Shown one piece after another: positions 32,101 to 42,361 of a DNA stretch of 64,000 nt. Location of the stretch: the NCBI RefSeq assembly GCF_000497045.1, contig NW_015961956.1, positions 310,001 through 374,000 on the forward strand. Reading direction: 5' to 3'. Made by a program: the position numbers and the translations under genes. The notes beneath the pieces were generated by a model that saw nothing but the letters and a program-made list of their open reading frames with translations, was not told the DNA's origin and did not search any database. Source of the stretch: Kalmanozyma brasiliensis GHG001 (Eukaryota; Basidiomycota; Ustilaginomycetes; Ustilaginales). How positions within the stretch are numbered: position 1 is the first letter of the stretch; each line of letters opens with the position of its first letter.

Positions 32101-34374
32101 CCCACGCAAGCCGGCTCGTCTTCGACTCAGCAAGCAGACGCAGCCACGACTGGCGCGCCCGAAACGCAAACCCACGAAGCTGCCACCGAGACGCCGCGCG
32201 CGACCATTACCATCAACGGCGAGGAGATTGACATCACCGACACTGGCATCGATCCCACCTTCCTCGAGGCGCTTCCGGACGATCTGCGCGAGGAGGTGCT
32301 CAACCAGCACTTCCGGGAGCGTCGAGCTGCGGAGGCCACCAGCAACTTGCCTCAGCCTACGACGATCGCACCCGAATTTTTGGATGCTCTCCCTCCCGAG
32401 CTGCGTGCCGAGGTCATCCAGCAAGAAGCCATCGAGACTTCGCGACGCCGCATCCGCGAGCAGATCGGCTCAGGCGGCAATGGCGATGGCCCTGACCAAG
32501 GCGTCGGACAGGGAGGTGCCGGAGATCGAGGTTCTGCTGCCCCCTCTTCCACGCGATCAGGCGCAGAGGGTGCTGGCGCGGCCAGACGTGACAGCGAGCA
32601 TCCAGCGTTCGACTTCCTTGACGCCGCCTTCGGCGAAGTGCTCCGAACCGGCGGTGCTCCTTCTGGCGTTCTGGGCGGCATGGCAGGCCACGCCGCCACC
32701 ACGGATGGCGACAATGCGGATGGCCGGAACCGTCAGCATCGCCGATTCGACGAGGAGGAGAGTGACAGTCAGGACATTTCGACTGGCACCATTCGCGCTG
32801 TCCCCGCCTCTTCTGCAGCCGGACGGCTTGGATCCGTGCCCATCCGCATGCTCAATGCATCCGGCATTCCCAGACCTGCCGGTGCTGAGGCGCGTGATGG
32901 AGCTGACGTGGACCCAACAAAGAAAGCCGGACCGCGCGACGCCATTCATCTGCTCGACAAGTCGGGCGTGGCCACACTCGTGCGTCTGCTCTTCTTCCCG
33001 CAAATGAACGCCAAGCAGACCGCATTGCACAAGGTGCTCGCCAACCTGGCAGAGAACTCCAAGACCCGTGCGGAGCTGCTCAACCTGCTTCTCATGGTCT
33101 TATCGGAAGGCTCGGTCGACGCGCACGCTGTGGACCGCTCGTTTGTATCGATGAGCAACCGCGCTCATCGGATGCACTCCACGCCGTCGCGACCGACGCC
33201 CAAGCGATCTCTCACGGGCCCTGCCAGCGCTGCGCACCTTCCGACGTCCACACCAGATGGGCCTGGCACGACTGGCGCCACTGCGCCGCTCTCCAAGACG
33301 GGCGACGAGGCGCCGTTCCTGATTGCTTCTCGCAGCATCGACACGTTGCTGCACCTGACCAATGTCAACAATCAGTCGGCCATGTGGTTCCTGCGAAATG
33401 AGGCGCGACCGCCGAAGAAGAGCAAGGGCAAGGAGAAGGAGACCGAGACGTCCGACCGCGGCATCGCACCACTCAACATCCTGCTCGGGTTGCTGGCCAA
33501 GGAAACGATCCTGTCCAACAGTCAATTGGTGGACTCGCTGCTGGATCTGATCAGCACGGTGACGAGGCCACTGATGACGACGACGAACAGACCGTCGAGT
33601 GCGGATGCCGAGCCAGCTGCGAATGCCCCGCAGGTACCGAGTGAAGCGGCCACGAGCGCGGAGATGGTGCGAAGCGACGGCCAGGACGCCGGCCCGAGCG
33701 AAACGACCTCCACGGCAGCACCTGCAGCTACAGACTCCGCATCCGCTAACGCTGCCAACGCGAGCGACGATACTGCCGCTACCACTTTGCAGACAGAGGT
33801 GGCGGCGATCTCGGTCAAGCCTCGAACGGACGGTGCTCTCAATTCGATGCCAGTGATCCCGGCGGATCGACTTTGCAATGTGGTCAAGCCTTTGGCTACG
33901 TCGATCTCAAGCAAAGGCTTCCAGAGCACACTGGCGATCGCTCTGCACCTGGGCGTTGTGCAGGGGGCGCGCGAGACCATCTGCGAAGCATTGCAAGCGC
34001 AGGCGAACCAAGCTTCGCAATCGTTGGTGGGGGATCTGGACGCGCTGCTCTCGACGCTTCCAGAGCCCGTGGAAGAGGATGAAGAAGAGGATGGTGGGAA
34101 GAAGACCAACACGGGCGCAGAAGGTGGTGTTGGCGGCAGTGGCGACTTGACGCCTGGAGCAGCGGCGCAGGCAGCAGCGGCAGCAGCTTCGGCTGGAGTG
34201 ACGCAGTCCGGGATTGTGATCAGCGGGCCAACGGTGACGGACCGACTGTCGGCCATGAGCGGAGCGCAACGGATCGAGTCGAAGGCTTTGGCGACATTGG
34301 CGAGCCCGGCGAACGCGCAGGCGGTGCTGCTGCGAAGTCTGCGCGCCTTGAACTACATCTTGACCGGGCGATGA
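23112..34374 (+). CDS. TOM1: Giant Tom1/HUWE1-family protein lacking the HECT domain
   Basis: Exon 1 (23112-23150) encodes MKITKAPKRLAPA. A 103-base GTGAGT...ATAG intron leads to exon 2 (23254-34374), for 3719 residues in all. Domains in order: DUF908 (about 30-350, with LYSSFEHLNELLYTRDLDV); DUF913 (about 430-790, with AIPNAIGAICLNQAG near 671); UBA near 1400 (VRTMVDMGFPDGAARHALSR); Ala/Ser/Thr-rich linkers; a very acidic segment of about 215 residues (2335-2550); a His cluster near 2742; a charged coiled coil (about 2820-2880); two UBM-like repeats (DPTFLEALPDDLREEVLNQH near 3013 and PEFLDALPPELRAEVIQQ near 3053); and the conserved block AIHLLDKSGVATLVRLLFFP (about 3240). The frame ends LRSLRALNYILTGR-stop. 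Family members continue roughly 600 residues more, including the catalytic HECT domain. That part is absent here. Confidence 0.9.
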
Positions 34375-36555
34375 GGAAGGTAGCCCGCGTTCAACCCTCT
34401 CCTGCATATACGCAGCGAACAGCATTCAGCATGACCCGCATGAACTCATCTGTAACTAGCACGCAAACCACAAATGCATTTGATTCGTATCTCGGCTTTG
34501 TTCGATTGTCGAGAGTGGATGGGTTGACAGGCCCAGTGTTTTCAGAGAAGAGAACGGACCGCATGAGGAAGCGTCGAAGCGATTCGTGCATCTGCATCTA
34601 CGGTGGCGGTAAGATATCGTATGAGAACGAAAAAAAGCTCGCTTGTTGATGCAAGTCTAGACCCCGCACCAGATCCCGGCTGCCGACGCTGACTTGCATA
34701 TTGGACAGATAGGCATTATACCAACCTTTGCAGTCGGAAATTGACCCAGGCGAGCAATCCTTCTCCGAGCGTTGTCAGAGGCAGATGAGTGACTATGATG
34801 GTGTCGAGCAACACATGAATAGGATTCAAGGGTCACAGTGACAAGCGGGCGGTATGAACGTCTGCGGCCAGAGACGTCTCTATCGAGCTACTGGAGAAGT
34901 GGCTGGCTGGCTGGCTGGCTTGCTGCGGGTCTGGGCGCAATTTGAAATGAGCTGCAATTTCGAATGCGTCTTGCTTCCCTTCTGCTCTGGGCTTGTTTGA
35001 AGACCAATACGCCAGCCACGCTTGCAGCCACTATGGAATGACTCACTGTCCCATTCTCGCTGTGAGCCAGACCTGGATATGTCGATGCGGGATGGAGCGA
35101 GTGAGCATCGACACGATTCACTTGCCTAGCCAGGCACTGATCGTGCTTGGCCTGGACCCAGCAGCAAGCGAGCGTCTTGACAGAAGATGACCGGACCGAC
35201 AGGATGGGGCTGGTTGATCATTGGCTCAGTCTTGCGCGTGGTGGTTGAGGTGCAGAAATTGGCATAAAACAGCGCTCTAAAGAGGCTTGCGTTCAGGGTC
35301 GCTTCTATTGGCTCTCATTGAATCACAATAAATGTATTAATTCTGCCTGTCGCCTGGCTGTCGGTTGGCTCGGTTGGGATGCCACGCGCTCGCTTTGGCG
35401 CTCTACGCCAGTCTCTTTTCATTGACTGCGGGTCCGAACGCATTGGTCGCTTTGACTCGACTCGACTTGACTCTGGGTTTGAGCCCGTTTGGATTGGGCG
35501 CGTGGGTGGGGTGCTGACTTTGACCCACTCTCTCAACCTCAATCTCTCTTTCCCTCGACACGATCCACTCACACCACTTGGTTTCCCTCTGTTCGAGCTC
35601 GCCCTCCCATCTCGCTATCCACTCGAACGCACAGCTCGTCGCACCTCCAAGCTCCTTTCAGCACCTTACGCACGCCTCTGCTGTCGCTTTCGTCCGGTGC
35701 CATCCCAAGGTGCGATCGTCCATCTGCAGAGCTTTTCATCGCAAGCCAAAGCCAAAGGCTTCTCGATCATCTCCCATCTAGACGTCATCTTCGAGGACTC
35801 TCGCTTCATCTCGCGGTATCATCGGCCCCACTGACAGCTGCACCTTCACGACAATCGGCATCTCACACGGTATCCTGGTGGTGCTCCAAATTTCTCAGCC
35901 GCACGTCCCGCTCTTCAACGAACGGCGAACAACACGGCCTTTTCGTCGCGTGCCATCCGTTCTTGCACAGCAACGATTCCATTTCCCCACCGTCGAGCGG
36001 CAATTCAAGTTCGGTCCCGTCCTTCATCTCCGAGATGAACCTCTCCTGAACTTGCACCACTCTTTCCACCATCTATTGGCTTGGCAGTTCCACCTGCCGT
36101 CCACACAACGCCAGTCCCACCGCAGCTCATCACCGCAAACCGAGCTCGGCATCCTTCGGTCCTAGTCGGTTCTGTCTTGACTGTCCCATCCGATCCAACC
36201 AAGACTCGGCGAACAATTCATTCTGCTTCTTGGCTTCTTGAACGCCGCCGCCAATATCTGCGCAAAAGATACAGCCTTGCATCGTCGCCTCCTCTGGACT
36301 CCTTTGGCCCGTACGCTCATTAGGCTTTGGTCCCGGCACATAGTCCGTCCAAGCGAGCGACAGCTTCGACTCAGAACAACGGCGTTCTCGATCCGTCGCA
36401 ATCGATCCGTGTACCTTATCTGAGGACCTCCGCATTTGCATCTGTCGACTTCTTCTCAACTCGGTGGACGATCAGAATCTGCACGCAAGTCCTGTCACAG
36501 CTTCCGTACTCGGACAGATTCATCTGACAAGGCACACCGACACCTCAAGATCAAC
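34375..36555. other. Intergenic region, 2.2 kb, no HECT-coding sequence found
   Basis: Lies between the Tom1-family stop and the phosphodiesterase start. Reading the frames here gives only short segments with no HECT-like sequence. The left part (34400-34650) is likely 3' untranslated. A GGCT tetranucleotide run lies at 34901-34920. The segment 35300-35345 is A/T-rich. From about 35500 on, the plus strand is C/T-rich, consistent with a long promoter/leader of the downstream gene, which also contains a TTG-initiated in-frame extension I do not use. Confidence 0.5.
34901..34920. repeat. (GGCT)5 microsatellite
   Basis: Five perfect copies of GGCT in intergenic DNA downstream of the Tom1-family gene. 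Confidence 0.9.
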
Positions 36556-38643
36556 ATGACGACCCAGCCTTCCTCTTCGTCCGCCGCGGCCCACCAGGAC
36601 CTGTCATCATCCGCCCAACTTCCCGCTTCATCTTCGTCACAGCTCCAAGCCTCCGAACCCTCGATCAGCAGTCGCAATGACCTTCGAAGAAGCTCGGTTC
36701 AAACCGAGCAGTCCTTCTACTCGGCGTCCGACTATCCCAGACGCAAGCAGCCGCGTGTAGCGCTTCATCCAGGACACCAACCCGCTTCCTTCAGCTTCGT
36801 CTGTCTCGGTACCGGCGGTGGTCCCCTCGAAGGCGATTGCTCCTGCTACCTCCTCAAGGCAGCCGATCAAGAGTGGCAGGATGGTTCCATCGTTGTCGAA
36901 GGCGGCTCGTGGCTAGGCGCGCTCACCGATGTGCTCGAACAACACGGTCCCGACTCGGCCTTCTACGACTTCGAGTTCCCACCCACCACACCGTCCGCCT
37001 ATCTGCGCGCCGGTCTCATGGCTTCCTTCTCGAGTGCCTTCTTGATATCACACGCCCATCTCGATCATATTCTCGGCTTGGTGCTCGGCTCAGCCTCCTT
37101 GCCAGGCAAAAGGAGCGTCTTCGGTCTCAAGCCCACACTCGAAAACATTCTCGACATGTTCAACGGCAAAATCTGGCCCAAGCTCGCCTCGTGGAAGGAG
37201 GACGAACCGCATACCATGTATCACATGCGTTGCCTCGACAACCAGCGACCCTTTTCAGTAAGCGACTCACTCAGTGTCTTGCCCTTCGCTCTTTCGCACG
37301 GTCTCAACCCGTCTGAGCCGCCCGCACCTCCCACACCAACCTACGCGCCGGCGCAACTCAATTCGAACTACTTCAGCAAACGCATGTCGCTGCCCGTCAG
37401 CACCCAGCTCGGCTCGTTCCAGCTCTCGCGCGGTATCGACGACCGCATGCGCACCCTCGAAAGCATCTCACAAGGAAGCGAGGCCAATGCGTTCCGTCGA
37501 CCGTCGTTCAACAACAGCCCTTTCTTCCCCTCGACTGCTACGAGCAAAGCGTCCAACGCTTCGCTCGGCCCTACGGATATCCCGACCAACAAACAGGGAG
37601 AGCCTGTATCGCCTCGAGCGTCGCCTGCTGCTACTGCTGCGGACGGTCTCGCATCCGCTTCGTCCTCCACCGCCTCCCTGTCTTCGGTCGCCATGCTGCC
37701 TACGGCCAGTGGCGGACCTGGCATCCCGACGCATCCCCCTCAGCAACCCTCCTCCTTCAACAAACCGCTCCCGGACAGCCCGGCCAAGAACCGCAGACCT
37801 CGAACCGCCCAAGGCTCGGAACGACGTCCTTCGCCTCCTTCCGCATGGACCCCACCCACTTCGTCTTCCGGCCCCGCTTCGAACACCACACGACAACCGC
37901 CTCGGCGCGTCTCGATCGATCGTCCCCCACCCTCGCTCGACTCGACCGCCTTCTTCATCACGCACAAAAACCACGACCGCGACGTGCTCTTCTTTGGCGA
38001 CGTCGAGCCGGATTGCGTCTCGCAATCGCCGCGCAATCGGCAGGTGTGGAGTCACGCCGCCGAGCGGTTTGCCGAAGGACGGCTGAATGCGATTTTCCTC
38101 GAGTGCAGTTTTGCAAAGGGTCATCCGACGGAATTTTTGTATGGGCATTTGTCGGTGGAGCATCTGTTTGATGAGTTGCGGGTGTTGGCGCAGATGGTGA
38201 AGCGGGTGAGGGAGATGAGGCGGAGGGGGTCGAATGGGAGTGTGAGGAGTGCTGGTGGTCCTACCGGAGCGGGGTCGAGTGGTGGGAACAAATACCATCT
38301 GGCGCCTTCGCCGTTGGGGACGGCGGCGGTGTCGGTGCATGACGAACAACCACAGCCACCGAGCGGCAGTGTGTACGACCGCGATAGCGAGCTTCGTGGT
38401 CAACTGCAGGGGTTGGGCGTCATTGTGATCCACGTCAAACCCGCCTTGTTTCCGACATTCGTCAATGCGGCCACCACAGACAGCACGGATGACGACGCAA
38501 CGCCAATAGTCAACCCAGAACCCATACTCGACCACCGCACCGCACCCCAGAAGATCCTGGACGAGCTAGAGCAGGAGGAGCAAGCGGCCGCATTGGGCGT
38601 GCGCTTCGTCATGGCCGAAAAGGGTATGCGCATCGAATGTTAG
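36556..38643 (+). CDS. PDE1: Class II (low-affinity) 3',5'-cyclic-nucleotide phosphodiesterase
   Basis: 695 residues from ATG at 36556 (ATCAACATGACG); in-frame codons upstream have no ATG. The enzyme hydrolyses cAMP to AMP and so limits protein kinase A signalling. The metallo-beta-lactamase-like fold starts at FSFVCLGTGGGPLEGDCSCY. The class II signature HAHLDHILGLVLGSA is complete (about residues 165-179). Later blocks include FFITHKNHDRDVLFFGDVEP, the stretch NAIFLECSFAKG and the conserved H-L-S-V-E-H segment (YGHLSVEHLFDEL). Two insertions enlarge it: about 200 Ser/Pro-rich residues between the two halves of the catalytic domain (around 290-485) and a Gly/Ser-rich stretch after the VEHLF block. 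The first ~65 residues are Ser/Gln-rich. Homologs in smuts influence dimorphism and virulence through cAMP; that role is inferred here. Confidence 0.93.
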   Translation: MTTQPSSSSAAAHQDLSSSAQLPASSSSQLQASEPSISSRNDLRRSSVQTEQSFYSASDYPRRKQPRVALHPGHQPASFSFVCLGTGGGPLEGDCSCYLLKAADQEWQDGSIVVEGGSWLGALTDVLEQHGPDSAFYDFEFPPTTPSAYLRAGLMASFSSAFLISHAHLDHILGLVLGSASLPGKRSVFGLKPTLENILDMFNGKIWPKLASWKEDEPHTMYHMRCLDNQRPFSVSDSLSVLPFALSHGLNPSEPPAPPTPTYAPAQLNSNYFSKRMSLPVSTQLGSFQLSRGIDDRMRTLESISQGSEANAFRRPSFNNSPFFPSTATSKASNASLGPTDIPTNKQGEPVSPRASPAATAADGLASASSSTASLSSVAMLPTASGGPGIPTHPPQQPSSFNKPLPDSPAKNRRPRTAQGSERRPSPPSAWTPPTSSSGPASNTTRQPPRRVSIDRPPPSLDSTAFFITHKNHDRDVLFFGDVEPDCVSQSPRNRQVWSHAAERFAEGRLNAIFLECSFAKGHPTEFLYGHLSVEHLFDELRVLAQMVKRVREMRRRGSNGSVRSAGGPTGAGSSGGNKYHLAPSPLGTAAVSVHDEQPQPPSGSVYDRDSELRGQLQGLGVIVIHVKPALFPTFVNAATTDSTDDDATPIVNPEPILDHRTAPQKILDELEQEEQAAALGVRFVMAEKGMRIEC

Positions 38644-39112
38644 TTGCTTTCGTCTTTGTAAGAATGATATACGGTTAGACGAGTCGAGTGTATGTGTGTG
38701 CCTGTTTGAGCTCAAGGTGGCATGATTCAGACCGGGGTGTGAGAATTGGGGGTGGAGAGATGAGGTGATGTGACAATAAGTGGCGATGCGGTTTGCGGAT
38801 CGGAGGACGAGGGCTGGCATCGAAACGCTTTGCGTGACGACGCTCTCTCTCGCTCGAGCGGCCAATCGAGAAGATGGAACGGAGAATGGACGGAAAGGAG
38901 CACACAGGAGGCTGTCGAGCTCGCATGGTCACGCGTCGAACGAGCGCCGCGCCCAACGCCATGCCCTCTCTCACCCGCTCGTCCCGATACAAGTAGCACA
39001 ACAAAGTCAACACACGATCACATCGCAAGCAAGACCCACCATCACACACGGACGAACGCAGACACACGACGAGGAACCCAACGAACGTGAGGTTATTCCA
39101 TAACGAAAGTAA
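38644..39112. other. Convergent intergenic region
   Basis: 469 bases between the stops of the phosphodiesterase and the OPT gene. ACACACG-type dinucleotide-like sequence occurs near 39040-39070. The short frames look like chance. It should contain both 3' untranslated regions. Confidence 0.4.
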
Positions 39113-42100
39113 TCAAAACCTAGCCGGACCACCAAACCCGCCCTCGGGAGGTTGCATCAGCGCCAGACCCGCAGCATCCAGATTATTCCCCGCGACCTCG
39201 TTTCCCCACCAATTCAGCGTCACCGCCCCATTCTTCGGCAAGATCAGCGCGAAGAAGATCAAAATGCTAGACACAATCGTGCCGCTATCCATCGCTGCCG
39301 CAAGGACGAAATTGTACTTGGACCACCAACGGAAGTTGTACTTGCGTACGAGGTACTGAAACACAAACCCGGCAGCGAACCAGGAGGTGTAGTTGAGACC
39401 ACTGGCGGGGGGGATGAACGAGACACCGGCGAAGATGACTGGCCAGGAGACGTAACGGATCCACGAACGCGGGTAACGTCGTGCAAGCAGGTAGAACGGG
39501 ATCGGTATCAGCGCTCCGAACAACATCGCCCAGTACATGGCACGATACATGCTCGTCGACCCGAACATGCGTGCCGGTCCAATGGCACCCCAAATCAACG
39601 AGGCCGTGTAGAACACCCGGATCGACGGACAGGTAAAACTGTTCGCCTGATCCGGACTGCACAGATCGGTGATGTTGGCAAACATCCACTGCTTGACGCC
39701 GAGCTGAACAAAGCATGCCACGATCACCCCGCTCAGCTGCGCCATGAACGTCAACCGAGGCGGGATCTTCATGTAATGTCCCAGCTTGAGGTCCTGTACG
39801 AACCCGAGACCGCCGAACAACCCCTGCATGGCGTACGCCTTGAAGATCATGTTCGGCAGCGGTTTCCCGGGTAGCATGTAGCCGACGAGCAGTTCGCCAA
39901 TCAGGTTGGTGCCGATCGCCTGGCCCGTCATGGCATACACAAACCCGGCGGGGAGGATGTAGATGGTCGGAATGAGGATCGAGAGGAACACCCCCCAGAT
40001 CGGCAGGTCCGTATGGTAGACGCGCGCCATGACGATACCAAAGACGAGCGCAATGACAAACATGACGGCATACCACCAGTCGGGCGTCTCGGGATAGTGA
40101 CGCATGAACTTGGCGTGCACGTCGTCCTCCTCGGTGCGAACGCGCAGGATGCCCTTCTTCAACGCCTTGCCGTGGTACAGCACCGTGTGCGTCAGAACGC
40201 TGGTCAGCATCGCAAATCCGGTCGTGTAGACCAGCGCGAGGGTCGTCGAGAGGTAGAGGGGAGAATACTCCTCGTACGCCTGCTGATCCAGATCCGAACC
40301 GTTAGGAATGACACGGCTAATCTCGTACGGCTGACCGTACCTGTCGAAGGACTGACCCGTGTTGAAGGGGAGGTACGCCTGATACCACGCGTTCTTGAAC
40401 CACATGATCGGCGCAGCGACCCAGATGAACATGACGAAGCCAGCGAAGACGTTGCACTCGGCCCACCAGGGCGTGATGAGCGGCGAGCCGATGTAGCTGA
40501 TCTGCGTCCAATCGGGGGTGAGCACCGACATGCCCAAACCCGAGATCGTGCCAAAGACCAAATTGACCGGTTGGTTGGAAGGGAAGATCCAACAGACCCA
40601 GTTGAACACCGACAGCGACAGGAACAGATAGCCAGGGATCCAGTAGAGCACGAACGCGCCGATGGAGCAGACAGTGAAGAAGCGGAAGCGCGTCATGGTG
40701 CCGTCCGACTCCTCCTCGGCGTGCAGCGTGTTGAGGATCGTAGCGGCGACGAGGTTCTGCGGCCAGATCATGCTAGCGGGCCAGACGAGGAAGCGACGAC
40801 ACATGCCCGCGAGACCAAAACCGATGGTCTGCGTGCTGAGCATGAGCAGGACGTCAAAGCCAAAGGCACGTGGCTGGTTGTAGTACTGCACCGACTCGTC
40901 GGCGATGATGACGCTCATCGAGTAGGCGGTGATGATGGAGATGTTGGCCATGATGGTGGTGAGCGTGTGTTCCTTGATGTTGTAGATGCCTGGGTTGAGC
41001 GAGAACGAGACGCCGCCGAGCCAGCGCGGCAACGTCCAGATGCGGTACGGCAGCACAGCGGCGAAGAACTTGCCCATGGGGTAGGCTACTAGCAAGACGA
41101 CGGTGGTGTTGAAGGTAGGAGCCGGGTAGCGGAGCGAGAAGAACATGTTGGCACCCGAAGCGAGGATGGTGAGGAGGAATGAGGTGAACCACATTCGGAT
41201 CGTGTTGACCGGCATCTCGGTGTCGTCGATGTTGGACACGGAGGCACGCACTTCTGGATAGGGCGAGTCTTCCTCCATCTCCATCTCGAGCTCGACCATG
41301 CGAACGCCCCTCGCACCGACTTCGGCATCTTCCGATGTAGGATGGGACAGACCTTGGCTCTGGCCGTAGTCGGACATGTGGAATTCGTCCTTGTAGGCAT
41401 CGTCGAAGGCGAACTCGGCGGAATCGAGAGGGAACTTGTTCTCGTCGGTGCTGCCGGGGCTTTCGGGCGTGCGACGCAGTTCAGGTACGGATGAGGAGTA
41501 GGTGTCGATCTGCGCACTTTGTCGGATGCCTTGGGCGGGGATGCGCTGGTCGAGCGAGATGCCGCCGCTAGCGGTGGTGCCAATGTCGCGGGTGCCGTGG
41601 GGGAGAGAGGTGCGCATCTCCGAGTTGCCGCTGCGACTGACGGGTTGCGAGTCGGCTTCAGGCAACGCATCCATGGAAGAGAAGACGGCGACGGAGCGAG
41701 CATGGTCGAGCGGCTGACCATTGATACCACGAACGAAGGTGCTGCTGGAGTCGTACGAGCGGTTGTCGGGCGAGCCCATGGGATTGAGGGCTTGAGTGAG
41801 GTCGACGACGGGTGGGCCGGTGGGGCGTTGAAACTCGACGCCATTCAAGTCGGACTCGGCTGCCAAGCCCTGGTGTTGGGAGGGTACTCCTGATGCTGGC
41901 AAGGCGAGGCTCTGACCGGAAACGTCGACGAGACGTCCTTGCGAGTCATAGACGGCGCCCGTGGCTTCATCATAGTAGTAGGTCTCGTTGGGATCCGCAG
42001 CTGGACCCGCAGAGGCGAGATGCTGTTGTGTGGGAGGGTCTTGCTGGGAAGCCTGCTGACGATTCTGATTGTCTATGGAAGGGTCGAGAGGGTTGTGCTG

Positions 42101-42361
42101 CAGCTCGGGCGCGGGACCAAGGTCGGGAAGAACGAAGGCAAACACATCTCCATCGTCTTCGGATTCGTACTCCTCTTCGTCTTCTTCGTCCCATTCCTCT
42201 TCCTCTATATAAGTCTCGCCCTCATAGGCGCCTTGACCTTGTGTAGGGGGCCTTGGGTTGGCGGTGCCACCACGTGTGCCTGGACGACGACCTGTGGTGG
42301 GCCTGCCGGTGGTGGGGCGACCGGTTGTTGGCCGACCTGTTGTGGGTCTAGCAGAGCTCAT
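39113..42361 (-). CDS. OPT-family oligopeptide transporter
   Basis: 1082 residues, single exon. About 380 N-terminal residues are cytosolic and low in complexity. They begin with four tandem RPTTG units (residues 5-24), then acidic and Gln/Ser-rich stretches. The OPT domain starts with the family hallmark EEDSPYPEVRASV, followed by MPVNTIRMWFTSFLLTILAS and about 15-16 hydrophobic segments. Other typical pieces are MRHYPETPDWWYAVMF, the run FIPPASGLNYTSWFAAGF and the C-terminal YNFVLAAAMDSGTIV. Family members carry tetra- or pentapeptides, glutathione or peptide-metal chelates with protons across the plasma membrane. The substrate cannot be read from sequence. The N-terminal extension is longer than in yeast Opt1 and could hold phosphorylation or ubiquitination sites. 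Confidence 0.93.
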   Translation of the reverse strand: MSSARPTTGRPTTGRPTTGRPTTGRRPGTRGGTANPRPPTQGQGAYEGETYIEEEEWDEEDEEEYESEDDGDVFAFVLPDLGPAPELQHNPLDPSIDNQNRQQASQQDPPTQQHLASAGPAADPNETYYYDEATGAVYDSQGRLVDVSGQSLALPASGVPSQHQGLAAESDLNGVEFQRPTGPPVVDLTQALNPMGSPDNRSYDSSSTFVRGINGQPLDHARSVAVFSSMDALPEADSQPVSRSGNSEMRTSLPHGTRDIGTTASGGISLDQRIPAQGIRQSAQIDTYSSSVPELRRTPESPGSTDENKFPLDSAEFAFDDAYKDEFHMSDYGQSQGLSHPTSEDAEVGARGVRMVELEMEMEEDSPYPEVRASVSNIDDTEMPVNTIRMWFTSFLLTILASGANMFFSLRYPAPTFNTTVVLLVAYPMGKFFAAVLPYRIWTLPRWLGGVSFSLNPGIYNIKEHTLTTIMANISIITAYSMSVIIADESVQYYNQPRAFGFDVLLMLSTQTIGFGLAGMCRRFLVWPASMIWPQNLVAATILNTLHAEEESDGTMTRFRFFTVCSIGAFVLYWIPGYLFLSLSVFNWVCWIFPSNQPVNLVFGTISGLGMSVLTPDWTQISYIGSPLITPWWAECNVFAGFVMFIWVAAPIMWFKNAWYQAYLPFNTGQSFDRYGQPYEISRVIPNGSDLDQQAYEEYSPLYLSTTLALVYTTGFAMLTSVLTHTVLYHGKALKKGILRVRTEEDDVHAKFMRHYPETPDWWYAVMFVIALVFGIVMARVYHTDLPIWGVFLSILIPTIYILPAGFVYAMTGQAIGTNLIGELLVGYMLPGKPLPNMIFKAYAMQGLFGGLGFVQDLKLGHYMKIPPRLTFMAQLSGVIVACFVQLGVKQWMFANITDLCSPDQANSFTCPSIRVFYTASLIWGAIGPARMFGSTSMYRAMYWAMLFGALIPIPFYLLARRYPRSWIRYVSWPVIFAGVSFIPPASGLNYTSWFAAGFVFQYLVRKYNFRWWSKYNFVLAAAMDSGTIVSSILIFFALILPKNGAVTLNWWGNEVAGNNLDAAGLALMQPPEGGFGGPARF
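42290..42349 (-). repeat. Four tandem 15-base units encoding RPTTG
   Basis: The first residues of the OPT protein after MSSA are RPTTG repeated four times. The units differ at synonymous positions (for example ACAACA versus ACCACC for Thr-Thr), so the array is not a fresh slippage product. Confidence 0.85.

Noticed and set aside
36436..36555. In-frame upstream extension of the phosphodiesterase by 40 residues
   Set aside because: It starts at TTG, not ATG. The first ATG at 36556 has a good context.
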